From assembly GCA_965200235.1 (NCBI GenBank), contig OZ241339.1:930001-994000 (forward strand): a stretch of 64,000 bases of DNA. The letters are read 5' to 3'. The position numbers and the translations under genes are program-made. Numbering within the stretch: position 1 is the first letter of the stretch; the number at the start of each line of letters is the position of its first letter. This document shows, one piece after another, positions 8,787 through 18,267 of this stretch. The notes under the pieces were generated by a model. That model saw only the letters and a list, made by a program, of their open reading frames with translations. It was not told the DNA's origin and ran no database searches. Source of the DNA: Azotimanducus chitobiosivorans (GTDB lineage: Bacteria; Pseudomonadota; Gammaproteobacteria; Pseudomonadales; Azotimanducaceae).

Positions 8787-10220
8787 ATGTCCACAAATGT
8801 TGATATCAACGTCCGCCCGCCAGCGGACGGAGAGATTCAGGCGATTGCCGATTACGTCATGGCCGAACCGCGCTTCAGCGACGAGGCCTATGAGACCGCC
8901 AGATACTGCCTGATGGATACGCTTGGATGTGGCTTCCTCGCGCTTCGCTATCCTTCATGCGCCAAGCACCTTGGGCCGATCGTGCCGGGCACTCAGGTGC
9001 CGAACGGCGCGCGTGTGCCGGGTACGCAGCACGTGCTCGATCCGGTGAAAGCAGCTTGGGACATTGGCTGCATCGTGCGCTGGCTTGATTTCAACGATAC
9101 CTGGCTGGCGGCGGAGTGGGGGCATCCATCGGACAACCTCGGCGGCATTCTTGCCGTCGCGGACTACGTCAGCCGCAGCTCATCCCGCGTCCTGACAGGC
9201 CGCGACGTGTTGACTGCGATGATTCAGGCACATGAAATCCAAGGGTGCCTCGCGCTCCTGAACAGCTTTAATCGCGTCGGCCTCGACCATGTGATTCTAG
9301 TGCGAGTCGCTTCAACCGCCGTTGTCACGCGCCTTCTTGGCGGCACGCGCGATCAAGTCGTCGATGCGGTGTCACATGCATGGCTTGACGGCTCTGCGCT
9401 GCGCACCTACCGGCATGCGCCGAATACCGGGCCGCGCAAATCGTGGGCCGCAGGCGATGCAACGAGTCGGGCGGTGCGTCTTGCCCTGCTGGTCTTGAAA
9501 GGTGAAATGGGCTATCCGAGTGCGCTCTCGGCGAAGGGCTGGGGCTTCTACGACGTGTCCTTCAAGGGCAACAGGTTTGAGTTCCAGCGTGAGTACGGCT
9601 GCTACGTCATGGAAAATGTGCTGTTCAAGCTTTCCTACCCTGCCGAGTTTCACGCCCAAACAGCCGTGGAAGCGGCGGTCACGCTGCACGATCAGGTCGC
9701 GCATAGATTGGACGAGATCGAGCGCATTGAACTGACGACGCACGAATCCGCCATTCGCATCATCAGCAAGGAAGGCGATCTCGACAACCCAGCCGACCGC
9801 GACCATTGCTTGCAATATATGGTCGCTGTGGGGCTTTTGACGGGCAACCTCACCGCCGACGACTACGAGGATAGGGTCGCATCCAACCCGGAAATCGATA
9901 GGCTCCGCGGCCTTATGCAGGTGGTTGAGGACGCGCGCTACAGCCGCGAATATCACGAGCCGGACAAGCGCTCAATCGCCAATGCCGTGCAGGTCTTTTT
10001 CAAGGACGGCAGCGCGACTGAGAAAGTGGCGGTCGAATATCCGGTGGGTCACAGGCGTCGCCGCAGCGAAGGCATTTCGCTACTAGTCAAGAAGTTCCGC
10101 GCGAATCTGGCGACGAGGTTTCCTGAGTCGCAAGCGAACGAGCTTCTTTCAGTGCTCGATGATGCTGGGCGCCTTGAAGCCATGCCAGTGCCTGAGATCA
10201 TGGAGATGATGGTGATCTAG
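8787..10220 (+). CDS. prpD: 2-methylcitrate dehydratase (PrpD, iron-sulfur independent)
   Basis: Dehydrates 2-methylcitrate to 2-methyl-cis-aconitate. 477 residues of the MmgE/PrpD family: YCLMDTLGCGFLALRYP, IGCIVRWLDFNDTWLAAEWG, HPSDNLGGILAVADY and the KSWAAGDATSRAVRLAL region are characteristic. The operon therefore uses prpD and lacks the acnD-prpF pair found in many proteobacteria. No regulator (prpR) or propionyl-CoA synthetase (prpE) is present here. The TAG stop shares the four bases CTAG with the convergent stop of batD. Confidence 0.95.
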   Translation: MSTNVDINVRPPADGEIQAIADYVMAEPRFSDEAYETARYCLMDTLGCGFLALRYPSCAKHLGPIVPGTQVPNGARVPGTQHVLDPVKAAWDIGCIVRWLDFNDTWLAAEWGHPSDNLGGILAVADYVSRSSSRVLTGRDVLTAMIQAHEIQGCLALLNSFNRVGLDHVILVRVASTAVVTRLLGGTRDQVVDAVSHAWLDGSALRTYRHAPNTGPRKSWAAGDATSRAVRLALLVLKGEMGYPSALSAKGWGFYDVSFKGNRFEFQREYGCYVMENVLFKLSYPAEFHAQTAVEAAVTLHDQVAHRLDEIERIELTTHESAIRIISKEGDLDNPADRDHCLQYMVAVGLLTGNLTADDYEDRVASNPEIDRLRGLMQVVEDARYSREYHEPDKRSIANAVQVFFKDGSATEKVAVEYPVGHRRRRSEGISLLVKKFRANLATRFPESQANELLSVLDDAGRLEAMPVPEIMEMMVI

Positions 10221-11872
10221 CGAAGGTCTTGTACGGGGTAGAGGCTCGGCAAGGCTCGTGATTGTGCGTGCTTGCGTTTCGCTAGCCATTCCGCTCGCAG
10301 TTCTCGGGCGGTTCTTTGTAGGTCACTTTTTGTCGGCGCTGCTTCGGGTGTGAGGCCGCCGTACAGGCTCGCTTCGCCCCGCTTGAGTTGCGCTTCTAAG
10401 TCGGCGCGAAAGGGATGCTCGCTGTCCACATGGCGAAGCCACACTCGAAGCGAAGCAATCACATCGGCGAGACTCGAGGCTGACTTCGCGCGCGCAAAAG
10501 CATGCCCCTCGGGCGTTCCTTGATGGTTGCTCCTCTGTCTTCGCTCAGTCGCACGGAGCAAGCCTGGGCGCAGGGTAATGAGCCAGCCGATTCCTAGACT
10601 CAAGGACACGAGCGCGAGCGCTGCGTGCAACCAATCGAATCGCTTGGTGCGAGAAGGCGCGAGACGATTCGCTGGTGCGTCCATGGCACGCGGAGCGGCC
10701 ACGCTCGCTTGGTTCGCCGGAGGCGGCGCATTCGGGTCCGGCAAGATTTCGATGTCACGTGCGGGCAGGGACGACTCGCGAAGTTGTTCAGCTTGTGTAT
10801 CCCACCAGGTCACGCGCACTTCCGGCAGTGTGAAAATGCCAGCAGTGGTTGGCACCAACGAAAAGCGTTCAAGACGTTCCCCTCGCACTTCTCCACTTGT
10901 GATGGCATCGTCGAGACGTGGGCTTTCCGGATAGGCCTTGATCGACGATGGAAAGGCGAGCCTGAGCGGGGCGATCTGCGAGGCGAGGGCATCGACAACC
11001 TGCACGCGGACATCGAAAGTGAGCGGTGTGCCGACCTGCCCCTTGGCCGCATTGAACTCAGAGTCGATGCGAACTTCACGCGCTGGCAACCACGGCTTGT
11101 TTGCTGGGAAGTTCGCCGGCGGCGGCTGGACATTGAGCACTGTCTCCGCCGTCCGAATGGGCGTGCCGAGCGCCCGTCGGCCGTTGCCGAGCGCGACCTG
11201 AACGCGCGCCATGATTTCGACGCCGGGAATGATCAGTTCGCCCGGCAGGTCTGGCACAAGCAGATATTCGGTGACGTAGACGTTGTAGCGGCGACCATTC
11301 ATCACTGTGCTCGATGCGCTTGCTTCGCCCACTGGCTGCACGCTCGCGCCGGTGATCGAAGGAATGCCGGGCAAGTTGCCATAGATCTGCACATCCGAGC
11401 TGTAATAGAGCCGCCGCGTGAGAAACACAGCTTGGCCTTGATAGGGCGCTTCGTGTGAGACATCGATTTCCATGAACGCCTTGCGATCGATTTCTTGCTG
11501 CGTTGCCGCGTCAATGGCGTTGACTTGAAGGTGAAGCGGATTGGTTTGTTCATTGCCAAGGGAAATAGGCGGGATGGCGAGCACACCGGCTCTTAGCGGG
11601 CGCAAGGTCAGCGTGAGCGTGAACTCGGACACTTGGATTTGGCCGTTGACAATCTGCATCGAACGCTGGCTGGAACTCCCTTGCACGTCGAAATCCTGCC
11701 GAAGCGCGGAAAGGTCAGGAGAGGCTTCCTCGGAAGCGGTCAGTTCGAGCTGCACGGTTTCGTAGAGATAGATCTCGCTTGCACTTAAGCGTGCGCTCGC
11801 GGCCCAAGCGGACTGCGCGAAGCAGGTGAGGGCGGTGCAGAGGGCGAGACACGCGAGGCGAAAGATCACCAT
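10217..11872 (-). CDS. batD: BatD-like membrane protein
   Basis: 551 residues. A signal peptide (LACLALCTALTCFAQSAWA) is followed by several beta-rich periplasmic domains (ASARLSASEIYLYETVQLELT), one membrane helix near residue 415 (WLHAALALVSLSLGIGWLI) and a cytoplasmic tail. This is the BatD/oxygen-tolerance architecture. BatD works with MoxR and VWA proteins in an envelope complex whose precise job is unsettled; roles in stress tolerance and metal or cofactor insertion have been proposed. It is last in the moxR operon and overlaps batBC by 7 bp. Confidence 0.85.
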   Translation of the reverse strand: MVIFRLACLALCTALTCFAQSAWAASARLSASEIYLYETVQLELTASEEASPDLSALRQDFDVQGSSSQRSMQIVNGQIQVSEFTLTLTLRPLRAGVLAIPPISLGNEQTNPLHLQVNAIDAATQQEIDRKAFMEIDVSHEAPYQGQAVFLTRRLYYSSDVQIYGNLPGIPSITGASVQPVGEASASSTVMNGRRYNVYVTEYLLVPDLPGELIIPGVEIMARVQVALGNGRRALGTPIRTAETVLNVQPPPANFPANKPWLPAREVRIDSEFNAAKGQVGTPLTFDVRVQVVDALASQIAPLRLAFPSSIKAYPESPRLDDAITSGEVRGERLERFSLVPTTAGIFTLPEVRVTWWDTQAEQLRESSLPARDIEILPDPNAPPPANQASVAAPRAMDAPANRLAPSRTKRFDWLHAALALVSLSLGIGWLITLRPGLLRATERRQRSNHQGTPEGHAFARAKSASSLADVIASLRVWLRHVDSEHPFRADLEAQLKRGEASLYGGLTPEAAPTKSDLQRTARELRAEWLAKRKHAQSRALPSLYPVQDLR

Positions 11873-13701
11873 GGCTGCTCCGAATCAACTCTCGGCTTTC
11901 CAGCCTGTTCCCGCTCTCGCGTCTCGAACAGGAATTTCTGTCGCAAAAGTCCTCCCGGGTCGTCTGGCACTCGCCTAAGCAGGCTATCGATACGCTCGCG
12001 TGCCCGCGCTGCTTGCGCGGCGGCATCGATCTCAGGTTCGCCATTCTCTGTTGGCTGCGCTTCACTCTGCGAAGTCTCAACGGATTGTGACTCGCTTGCC
12101 TGTACCTCTTGCTGCGATGCCTCGCTCGGCTCGGACGACTGCGTGTCTTGTTGCTCGCTCGACTGCTCGCCTCGCGCTTGCGACTGATCTGTATTGCTGT
12201 GCGCGTCCGATTGGTTTCCATTGTCCTGTGGAGGCTGTCCTTCATTGGCATCCGGCTGACCTTCTTGCCGCTCCCCTGATTGGTCGGACTGATTCTGCTG
12301 CTGCTTGCTCATAAGCGCCTCGAGCACCGTCTTGTTGTGGACGGCATCTTCGTGCGCTGGGTCTACGGCCAGCGCTTGTTCGTATGCATTGATCGCGCCG
12401 GGCACATCACCAGAGAACGCGAGGCTGTTGCCAAGGTTGTAATAATCATTGGCTTGCTTGTCGGCAAGCTCACCAAAAGTCGAAGCAGCTTCGCCAAAGG
12501 CACCACGCGAGAAGTCTGCAACGCCGCGCCAGCGCTCGTCCTCGAACAGGGTTGACGCGGCTTCCGCGTCCTGCGCTTGCAGTGCTTCATAGGCTTGCTG
12601 GTCGCGCCTTTGCCACACATCATCCCAGAAGCTTGCTGACGCGCTACTTGGAGCGCCGAGCAATGGGACACACACCGAGGCGAGAACAATGACTGGCAGC
12701 GCCCCGCGCCGAAACGCAAGCAGCATCAGGAGTGCAAGCGGAATGGCGAATGCATAGGCCATGTCAATCCACATGTCCACCTGCTGCACATCGTCGCGTG
12801 TGTCGAATTCGTCAGATGCGTCGCCAAGGCCGGGCAGTATTGTCAACAAATCTTCGTCGCCGACGCGCACCTCGCTATAGGCGCCGCCGCAGAATCCGGC
12901 GAGCTCGCGGAGCCGCGGGCTGTCAAGCTGCGCAGTGACGCGGTTGCCGTTTGAATCGGCGAGCCATTGCGTTCGACCTTCGCCGACTGGCACCGGCACA
13001 GGCGCACCCGCAGCGGTGCCGACACCAAGTATCGAGAGGGGATAGCGGGTGTCGCAGGCGCTCGCCGAGGCTTCCAGGCCACGGATGCCGTCGGTGATCA
13101 AAAGGATGCGCCCCTTCTCTTCGGCATCGTTTTCGAGCAACTGGTTGGCGAGCTCGATGGCAACGGGTGTGCGGCTGCCGAGTATCGGCATGATCTCTGG
13201 CGTCAGCGAATCGCTCATATGACGAATCGTGTCGACATCGTCCGTCAGCGGCGTCACCACATGCGCATCACCCGCATAGGCAATGAGGGCTGTCGTACCT
13301 TCTTCACGCAATGTCAATAGATCGGCGAGCTCGCGCCTTGCGCGGTGCAAGCGCGATGGCGTGATGTCCTCAGCGTGCATCGAGAGTGACAAATCGAAGA
13401 GAACGACCAAGGCATCATCAAGATCGCGGGCAGGCACGTCTTGGCGCTGCCATGTGGGGCCGGCGATCGTGATCGCGCCAAGACCGAGCATAGCGGCGAT
13501 CATGCCAGCGACCAGCCATCGTCGTCCGCCATCGGAACCAGTTACCAACACGCCCTGCAACTCCGGTGAGAGCAGCGAGGCGAAGCGTTCGCGTCCAGTT
13601 TGGCGCACGGCATACCAAATGGCGATCAACACCGCAGGAACGACGCCGAGCAGCGCGAACGGGCGCAAGAAATGAAATGCCTGCCAGTCAAAGACTTCCA
13701 T
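11866..13701 (-). CDS. batB: BatB-BatC fusion: VWA domain plus TPR and Ser/Gln-rich linker
   Basis: 611 residues from ATG 13701; the frame can open at a TTG at 13722, but MEVFDWQAFHFLRP with a following membrane helix is the natural N-terminus. The VWA domain has the MIDAS motif LFDLSLSMHAED (DxSxS). A membrane helix (DMAYAFAIPLALLMLLAF) follows, then a TPR unit (YYNLGNSLAFSGDVPGAINAYEQALAVDP). About 110 low-complexity residues rich in Gln, Ser and Glu come next, and a conserved tail (DDPGGLLRQKFLFE). BatB and BatC are separate genes in many bacteria, while fused forms are common in gammaproteobacteria. The linker likely spaces the TPR from the tail in the periplasm. Confidence 0.9.
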   Translation of the reverse strand: MEVFDWQAFHFLRPFALLGVVPAVLIAIWYAVRQTGRERFASLLSPELQGVLVTGSDGGRRWLVAGMIAAMLGLGAITIAGPTWQRQDVPARDLDDALVVLFDLSLSMHAEDITPSRLHRARRELADLLTLREEGTTALIAYAGDAHVVTPLTDDVDTIRHMSDSLTPEIMPILGSRTPVAIELANQLLENDAEEKGRILLITDGIRGLEASASACDTRYPLSILGVGTAAGAPVPVPVGEGRTQWLADSNGNRVTAQLDSPRLRELAGFCGGAYSEVRVGDEDLLTILPGLGDASDEFDTRDDVQQVDMWIDMAYAFAIPLALLMLLAFRRGALPVIVLASVCVPLLGAPSSASASFWDDVWQRRDQQAYEALQAQDAEAASTLFEDERWRGVADFSRGAFGEAASTFGELADKQANDYYNLGNSLAFSGDVPGAINAYEQALAVDPAHEDAVHNKTVLEALMSKQQQNQSDQSGERQEGQPDANEGQPPQDNGNQSDAHSNTDQSQARGEQSSEQQDTQSSEPSEASQQEVQASESQSVETSQSEAQPTENGEPEIDAAAQAARARERIDSLLRRVPDDPGGLLRQKFLFETREREQAGKPRVDSEQPW

Positions 13702-13710
13702 CGAACACTG

Positions 13711-13743
13711 GTGAACCGTCAAACTGATAATGCCGTATCACTA
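13711..13743. repeat. solo terminal-repeat remnant of MITE B type
   Basis: Between batA and batBC, GTCAAACTGATAATGCCGTA repeats the terminal repeat of the complete element at 33284-33546 with one change inside the block and a few upstream. It is followed by TCA and CTAG (13740-13743) and preceded by CTGG, a possible decayed CTAG. Confidence 0.5.
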
Positions 13744-14712
13744 GCTGATTCGAAGTGACAGGGCGCGGGCAGCCAATAGCAGGCAGCTGAGGCACCAGGC
13801 GAGTGCGATTGGTACATGCGCAAAGGAGATGACTGGCCGTACTGTATCAGGGTCTTGTTCGCTGGGTTCGAGCGTATCGATTTGCTTGTAGACCCTCTGC
13901 AATTCATCGCCAGCCGCGGCACGAAAGTACGTGCCGCCAGTCACTGCCGCCACTTGCTGCAGGCTTTGCTCGTCGATCTCGCTCGATGAACGCGAGCGTA
14001 GCCGGCCAAAGAAATCGGTGCCAGCGCCAGCGAAGCCAATCGTATGTACGCGAATGCCAGCGTCTTTGGCAATTTGCGCAGCGCGTGCGGGTGTCAGTTC
14101 ACCCGTGTTGCTCGCACCATCGGTGAGCAGCACCAGCACGCGGGATTCCGCAGGCCGATCAAGCAGATGTTTGACAGCAAGGCCGATCGCATCGCCGATG
14201 GCGGTGCGCCCGCCTGCAATGCCGAGCGGCGCCTCCAAGAGCAGAGCGGCGACGGTCTGGCGGTCAAAGGTGAGTGGCGCCTGCACATAGGGGCGCGTCC
14301 CGAACAAAATGAGTCCGACGCGGTCGCCTTGGCGCGCTTCGATAAACTCGGAGAGCAGTCGTTTGACAAGATCGATCCGAGTCACGCGCACACTTTCCCA
14401 AACCATGTCGTCGTCGCCCATGCTTCCGGAGATGTCCACAGCGAGCAGCAAATCTCGGCCTGCAGTCGGCAAAGGGCGCGGCTCACCAACCCATTGCGGC
14501 CTGGCAATGCCAGCGACGAGCAGCACCCAGCACAAGAACAGCACCCACGGCCATTGATGTCGCTGCGCGCGCACATGCGCTTGACTCTGAAAGGGCAGCA
14601 GAGAGGGAACATTCAAGGCGGCTTCGTCCGCGCCTTTGAGTGCGGGTAGCGCCCAGACAATCAATGGCAGCGGCAGCAGCAGCGCGGCGAATGGCCAAGC
14701 GAATTCAATCAT
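13741..14712 (-). CDS. batA: BatA-like VWA-domain membrane protein
   Basis: 323 residues from ATG 14712 (MIEFAWPFAALLLPLPLIVW); the longer reading to 14733 adds only MHRPRFG. An N-terminal membrane anchor precedes a second helix (VLFLCWVLLVAGIARP), then a periplasmic VWA domain with MIDAS residues LAVDISGSMGDDDM, the Thr in the GGRTAIGDAIG loop and the Asp in VLLTDGASNTGE. A helix closes the protein. It pairs with BatB in the moxR operon. The gene overlaps the end of the DUF4381 gene by 8 bp. Confidence 0.9.
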   Translation of the reverse strand: MIEFAWPFAALLLPLPLIVWALPALKGADEAALNVPSLLPFQSQAHVRAQRHQWPWVLFLCWVLLVAGIARPQWVGEPRPLPTAGRDLLLAVDISGSMGDDDMVWESVRVTRIDLVKRLLSEFIEARQGDRVGLILFGTRPYVQAPLTFDRQTVAALLLEAPLGIAGGRTAIGDAIGLAVKHLLDRPAESRVLVLLTDGASNTGELTPARAAQIAKDAGIRVHTIGFAGAGTDFFGRLRSRSSSEIDEQSLQQVAAVTGGTYFRAAAGDELQRVYKQIDTLEPSEQDPDTVRPVISFAHVPIALAWCLSCLLLAARALSLRIS

Positions 14713-15247
14713 GCCGAACCTCGGGCGGTGCAAGCGTCGTCATCGCGACTTTCAAGCCATATCCAAGTTGCTCGCACGCCGTTTTCAACTCGTCTTGCAA
14801 ACAGCTCGAAGATTCAGGGTGTGAATGAGGGCGGTAGCGAAACTCGCCGAGCAGAGTGGTTTCGATGCGCACGCCCGCATCCGATGTCAACGATGCGCGA
14901 AGAAATTGATCGAGCGTCCGTACCCATCCGTCTGACGACAGATGGATGATTTCGGTTTTGCCGTAGCCGTGGACAAGCAGGCGCTTTAGCAAAGCGTTGA
15001 CCGAGTCGAGATATGGCATGGGTGCGAGATCGCCTTGAAGAAGCGCGAGATTGCAGGCGTCAAGATCAGTCATGGCTTCACGGAGCGGACGCATCGAACG
15101 TGCCCGTTGCCGATAGCGCCAATACGCAGCCATCGCTGCGGCGAAGAGGACAACGAGAAGCAGCCACCAGCCCGGCGCTGGCGGAAGGAAGCCGGGGGGC
15201 TCCGGCAAGTGCAAGCCGCGCAGCTCCGAAAGGACATCAGGCGACAT
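14705..15247 (-). CDS. DUF4381 membrane protein
   Basis: 180 residues. LRGLHLPEPPGFLPPAPGWW and the helix LLLVVLFAAAMAAYWRYRQRA match DUF4381, small one-helix proteins encoded between the DUF58 gene and batA in gammaproteobacterial moxR operons. A helical cytoplasmic region follows. The role is unknown; the constant location suggests it is a subunit of the MoxR-VWA complex. It overlaps DUF58 by 11 bp and batA by 8 bp. Confidence 0.8.
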   Translation of the reverse strand: MSPDVLSELRGLHLPEPPGFLPPAPGWWLLLVVLFAAAMAAYWRYRQRARSMRPLREAMTDLDACNLALLQGDLAPMPYLDSVNALLKRLLVHGYGKTEIIHLSSDGWVRTLDQFLRASLTSDAGVRIETTLLGEFRYRPHSHPESSSCLQDELKTACEQLGYGLKVAMTTLAPPEVRHD

Positions 15248-16157
15248 GGCGCGCGCCTTTGATGCTTGATCCGCCCAACAAGGATGTATGGTTCGACAGG
15301 CTGAAGAATCGACAATCGGTTGATCGGCACAGCGCCTGAAGCGATGTCACGCGGGCATCAAAAGATGCCCCGATGCGCGCACGCGCGGCCTCGCTCGTCG
15401 TATCGAAGATCAGGCGTGCGTCAAGGCAAGACAGCGGGAAGCGGCCAGCGGGCGGGCTCGCCTCGAATTCATCATAGATGTATATGAGCCTGACTTGATT
15501 GTGGCGTGCAAGTCGTTGCAGCGGGCGTTTCAACTCGGACGAGTCGTCCGCGAAGTCGGAAATGATGTGGATGCCGTGGCCGGTGGGCGCCAAGCGGCAC
15601 GCTTCTTCGATTGCCTGCGCCAGTGGCATCGCGGGGTCATTGAGGCGTGCGTGCAGGGCGCGGTTGGCTGCTGTGATGGCGCGCAGAAGATGCAATGTGG
15701 CGGCGAGCCTGCGCTTTGGCTTGACGAGTGTGTTGCCTTGCTCGCTCAAGATCATACCGCCGACACGATCGCCACGCGCAAGATACTGCCATGCAAGCAG
15801 TGCGGCGGTCTCTGCGGCGGTCACGGACTTGAGCCTCGTGCCAGTGCCGAAGAACATATTTCTCGTTTGGTCAAGGATAATGAGTTCCGGTCGTTCGCGT
15901 TCTTCCGTATAGACCTTGGTATGCGGCGTCATTCGCCGAGCGGTGACTTTCCAGTCAATTGAGCGCACATCGTCGCCCGGCTGATAGCTCCGCACTTCGG
16001 TGAACTCAATGCCGCGCCCGCGAAAACGCGACAGGCGCGCGCCGCTCGCGCCGAGGCGCGCATCAAAGAGTTCGCGCTCGGCGGCACGCGTTGTGAGGCG
16101 AAGCCTCAACAGATCTTCGAGCGTGACATAGGCACCTTGAATCGACGCGGGATGCAT
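15237..16157 (-). CDS. DUF58 (VWA-like) protein of the moxR operon
   Basis: 306 residues. The DUF58 signature FTEVRSYQPGDDVRSIDWKV followed by TARRMTPHTKVYTEER is intact. The domain behind it is a degenerate VWA fold (LIILDQTRNMFFGT keeps D but not the full MIDAS; IISDFADDS later). DUF58 proteins are soluble partners of MoxR ATPases. It begins 15 bp after moxR ends and overlaps the DUF4381 start. Confidence 0.9.
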   Translation of the reverse strand: MHPASIQGAYVTLEDLLRLRLTTRAAERELFDARLGASGARLSRFRGRGIEFTEVRSYQPGDDVRSIDWKVTARRMTPHTKVYTEERERPELIILDQTRNMFFGTGTRLKSVTAAETAALLAWQYLARGDRVGGMILSEQGNTLVKPKRRLAATLHLLRAITAANRALHARLNDPAMPLAQAIEEACRLAPTGHGIHIISDFADDSSELKRPLQRLARHNQVRLIYIYDEFEASPPAGRFPLSCLDARLIFDTTSEAARARIGASFDARVTSLQALCRSTDCRFFSLSNHTSLLGGSSIKGARHVA

Positions 16158-16171
16158 GAAGGCGCGGATCG

Positions 16172-17179
16172 CTAGTTGACGGGTACCAGATCAAGTAAGC
16201 GGGTCACGAGCGCATCCGCATCTGTTCCCATGGCTTCCGCTTCGTAGCTCAAGACAATGCGATGCCTCAGTACATCGGGTGCGACTTGGCGCACATCGTC
16301 GGGGGTCACGAAATCAGCGCCGCTCAGCCAAGCGAGCGCACGGCTGCATTGGTCGAGGGCAATGCTGCCGCGCGGGCTCGCACCGTACTCAATCAAGCCG
16401 TCGAGCGATTCGTCGTAGTCGCGCGGTCGTCGTGACGCCATGACGAGTGCCACGATGTAATCGCGCACGGATGGCGCCATATGCACTTGGCTGATCTCGC
16501 GCCGCGCCGCGAGGATCTCGTCCGGCGTGAGCAGGAATGCCGGCGCGGACTCATGGCTCCCCGCTCCTTCCGTGCGGACGAGTTCCATGATCTCGGCTTC
16601 AACGCTGGCATCCGGATAGCCGACGCTCACGTGCATCAGGAATCGGTCAAGCTGCGCTTCCGGCAGTGGGTAGGTGCCTTCCTGCTCGATCGGGTTTTGC
16701 GTCGCCATGACAAGGAACAACGGAGGCAGTGGGTAAGAGGTGCGCCCAATCGTCACCTGATGCTCGGCCATGGCCTCGAGCAGCGCCGATTGCACCTTGG
16801 CGGGCGCGCGGTTGACCTCGTCGGCAAGCAGAATGTTGTGGAAGATCGGCCCTTCCTGAAAATGAAAGCTTGCACTTTGCGGCCGATATATCTCTGTACC
16901 CGTGATGTCGCCTGGGAGCAGGTCGGGCGTGAACTGAACACGATGAAAGCTTGCGTCAACAGCCTTGGCGAGTTCGCGGATGGCTCGCGTCTTGGCAAGG
17001 CCGGGCGCACCTTCTACAATCAAGTGTCCGCCTGTCAGGAGCGCAATCAAGAGGCGATTGACGAGATGCGCCTGGCCGAGCACCCGTGCCTCAAGCCATT
17101 CCCTCACTTCGCCGAGGCGCGGCGCGAAGTGCGGCTGACGATCAATCTCGATTGCGTTTTCAACTGCTTCACGCATCAT
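16172..17179 (-). CDS. MoxR-type AAA+ ATPase
   Basis: First gene of the bat operon. 335 residues with Walker A VEGAPGLAKTRAIRELA, Walker B ILLADEVNRAPAKVQSALLEAM, sensor 1 FLVMATQNPIEQEGTYPLPEAQLDRF and sensor 2 YGASPRGSIAL. MoxR proteins are chaperone-like hexamers that remodel or insert cofactors into partners together with the VWA proteins encoded downstream. It is transcribed away from pyrD, with 65 bp between the two start codons. Confidence 0.95.
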   Translation of the reverse strand: MMREAVENAIEIDRQPHFAPRLGEVREWLEARVLGQAHLVNRLLIALLTGGHLIVEGAPGLAKTRAIRELAKAVDASFHRVQFTPDLLPGDITGTEIYRPQSASFHFQEGPIFHNILLADEVNRAPAKVQSALLEAMAEHQVTIGRTSYPLPPLFLVMATQNPIEQEGTYPLPEAQLDRFLMHVSVGYPDASVEAEIMELVRTEGAGSHESAPAFLLTPDEILAARREISQVHMAPSVRDYIVALVMASRRPRDYDESLDGLIEYGASPRGSIALDQCSRALAWLSGADFVTPDDVRQVAPDVLRHRIVLSYEAEAMGTDADALVTRLLDLVPVN

Positions 17180-17244
17180 GATGGTGAGCGCCTGTGTCCC
17201 GTTTGAAGGCGCGCTAGTCTAACCGAAGCCTTTACAATGCGCCC

Positions 17245-18267
17245 ATGTACGAACTGCTGCGCGAATCGCTGTTCACCTTGGATGCGGAACGTGCGCACGA
17301 TGTAGCGCTCAGCAGTCTGCGCGGGCTTGACTGCGCGAGAGTGTCGGGGGTGCTGTTCGGTCGCCCGCCGCGCCTCGAACGAACGCTGTTCGGCTTGACG
17401 TTCCGTAATCCGGTGGGGCTTGCAGCAGGGCTCGACAAAGATGGCGTTGCCATTGCCGGGCTCGCTGCGCTCGGCTTCGGATTCATTGAAGTAGGGACGG
17501 TGACGCCGAAGCCGCAGGCCGGGTCAGAGAAACCTCGGCTATTTCGCTTGCGAAAAGACCGAGCGCTCATCAATCGTATGGGGTTCAATAACTTGGGCGT
17601 TGATCACCTTGTGCGCAGAATTGACAATGTCCGGTCGAGGATTGCGGATGACTGTCCGGTTGGCGTCAACATCGGCAAAAACAAGGACACGCCGAACGAG
17701 CAAGCCCATCAAGACTATGTGGTGTGCGCCCGCCGGGTCGCCGAAGTCGCCGACTACATCACTTTGAATTTGTCGTCGCCCAACACGCCGGGGCTGCGGG
17801 ACTTGGCGCGCGTTGAATCGATCGCCCCGTTGCTTGACGCGGTAAAACGATGCGTCGATTCGACACCGCTGCTGGTGAAGATCTCTCCGGACATGGCGGA
17901 CGATGATCTCGATGCGCTCGCAGCTGGGCTGCGAGCGTGGGGCGCGGACGGTGTCATTGCGACCAACACGACGATTAGCCGGCCCGCAAGCCTCGCTTCC
18001 CGCGAACAGGCGCAGCTGGGCGGATTGAGCGGTGCGCCCCTGTTTGAGCGCTCTCTTCGCACGGTTTCGCAGATCGCGCCGCGCTTGTCAGGGCTGCCAC
18101 TGATTGGCTGTGGCGGTGTGCATACCGCTGCCGACGCGCGTCAAATGGTGGAAGCTGGCGCGAGTCTTGTGCAAATCTATACGGGCCTCATCTACGAAGG
18201 GCCTCGGCTCATTCACAGCATCGTTGAGGCGCTTCGACAGATGCGCTTTCCTCAACCTACCACTTGA
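17245..18267 (+). CDS. pyrD: Dihydroorotate dehydrogenase (quinone), class 2
   Basis: Oxidises dihydroorotate to orotate in pyrimidine synthesis, passing electrons to quinone. 340 residues with the class 2 N-terminal helices (YELLRESLFTLDAERAHDVAL). FMN-binding motifs follow: NPVGLAAGLDKDG, FGFIEVGTVTPKPQAG, MGFNNLGVDHL, and the active-site Ser loop LNLSSPNTPGLRDL. GCGGVHTAADARQMVEAGAS binds the phosphate. The 3' end overlaps the convergent ddl gene by 11 bp. Confidence 0.95.
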   Translation: MYELLRESLFTLDAERAHDVALSSLRGLDCARVSGVLFGRPPRLERTLFGLTFRNPVGLAAGLDKDGVAIAGLAALGFGFIEVGTVTPKPQAGSEKPRLFRLRKDRALINRMGFNNLGVDHLVRRIDNVRSRIADDCPVGVNIGKNKDTPNEQAHQDYVVCARRVAEVADYITLNLSSPNTPGLRDLARVESIAPLLDAVKRCVDSTPLLVKISPDMADDDLDALAAGLRAWGADGVIATNTTISRPASLASREQAQLGGLSGAPLFERSLRTVSQIAPRLSGLPLIGCGGVHTAADARQMVEAGASLVQIYTGLIYEGPRLIHSIVEALRQMRFPQPTT

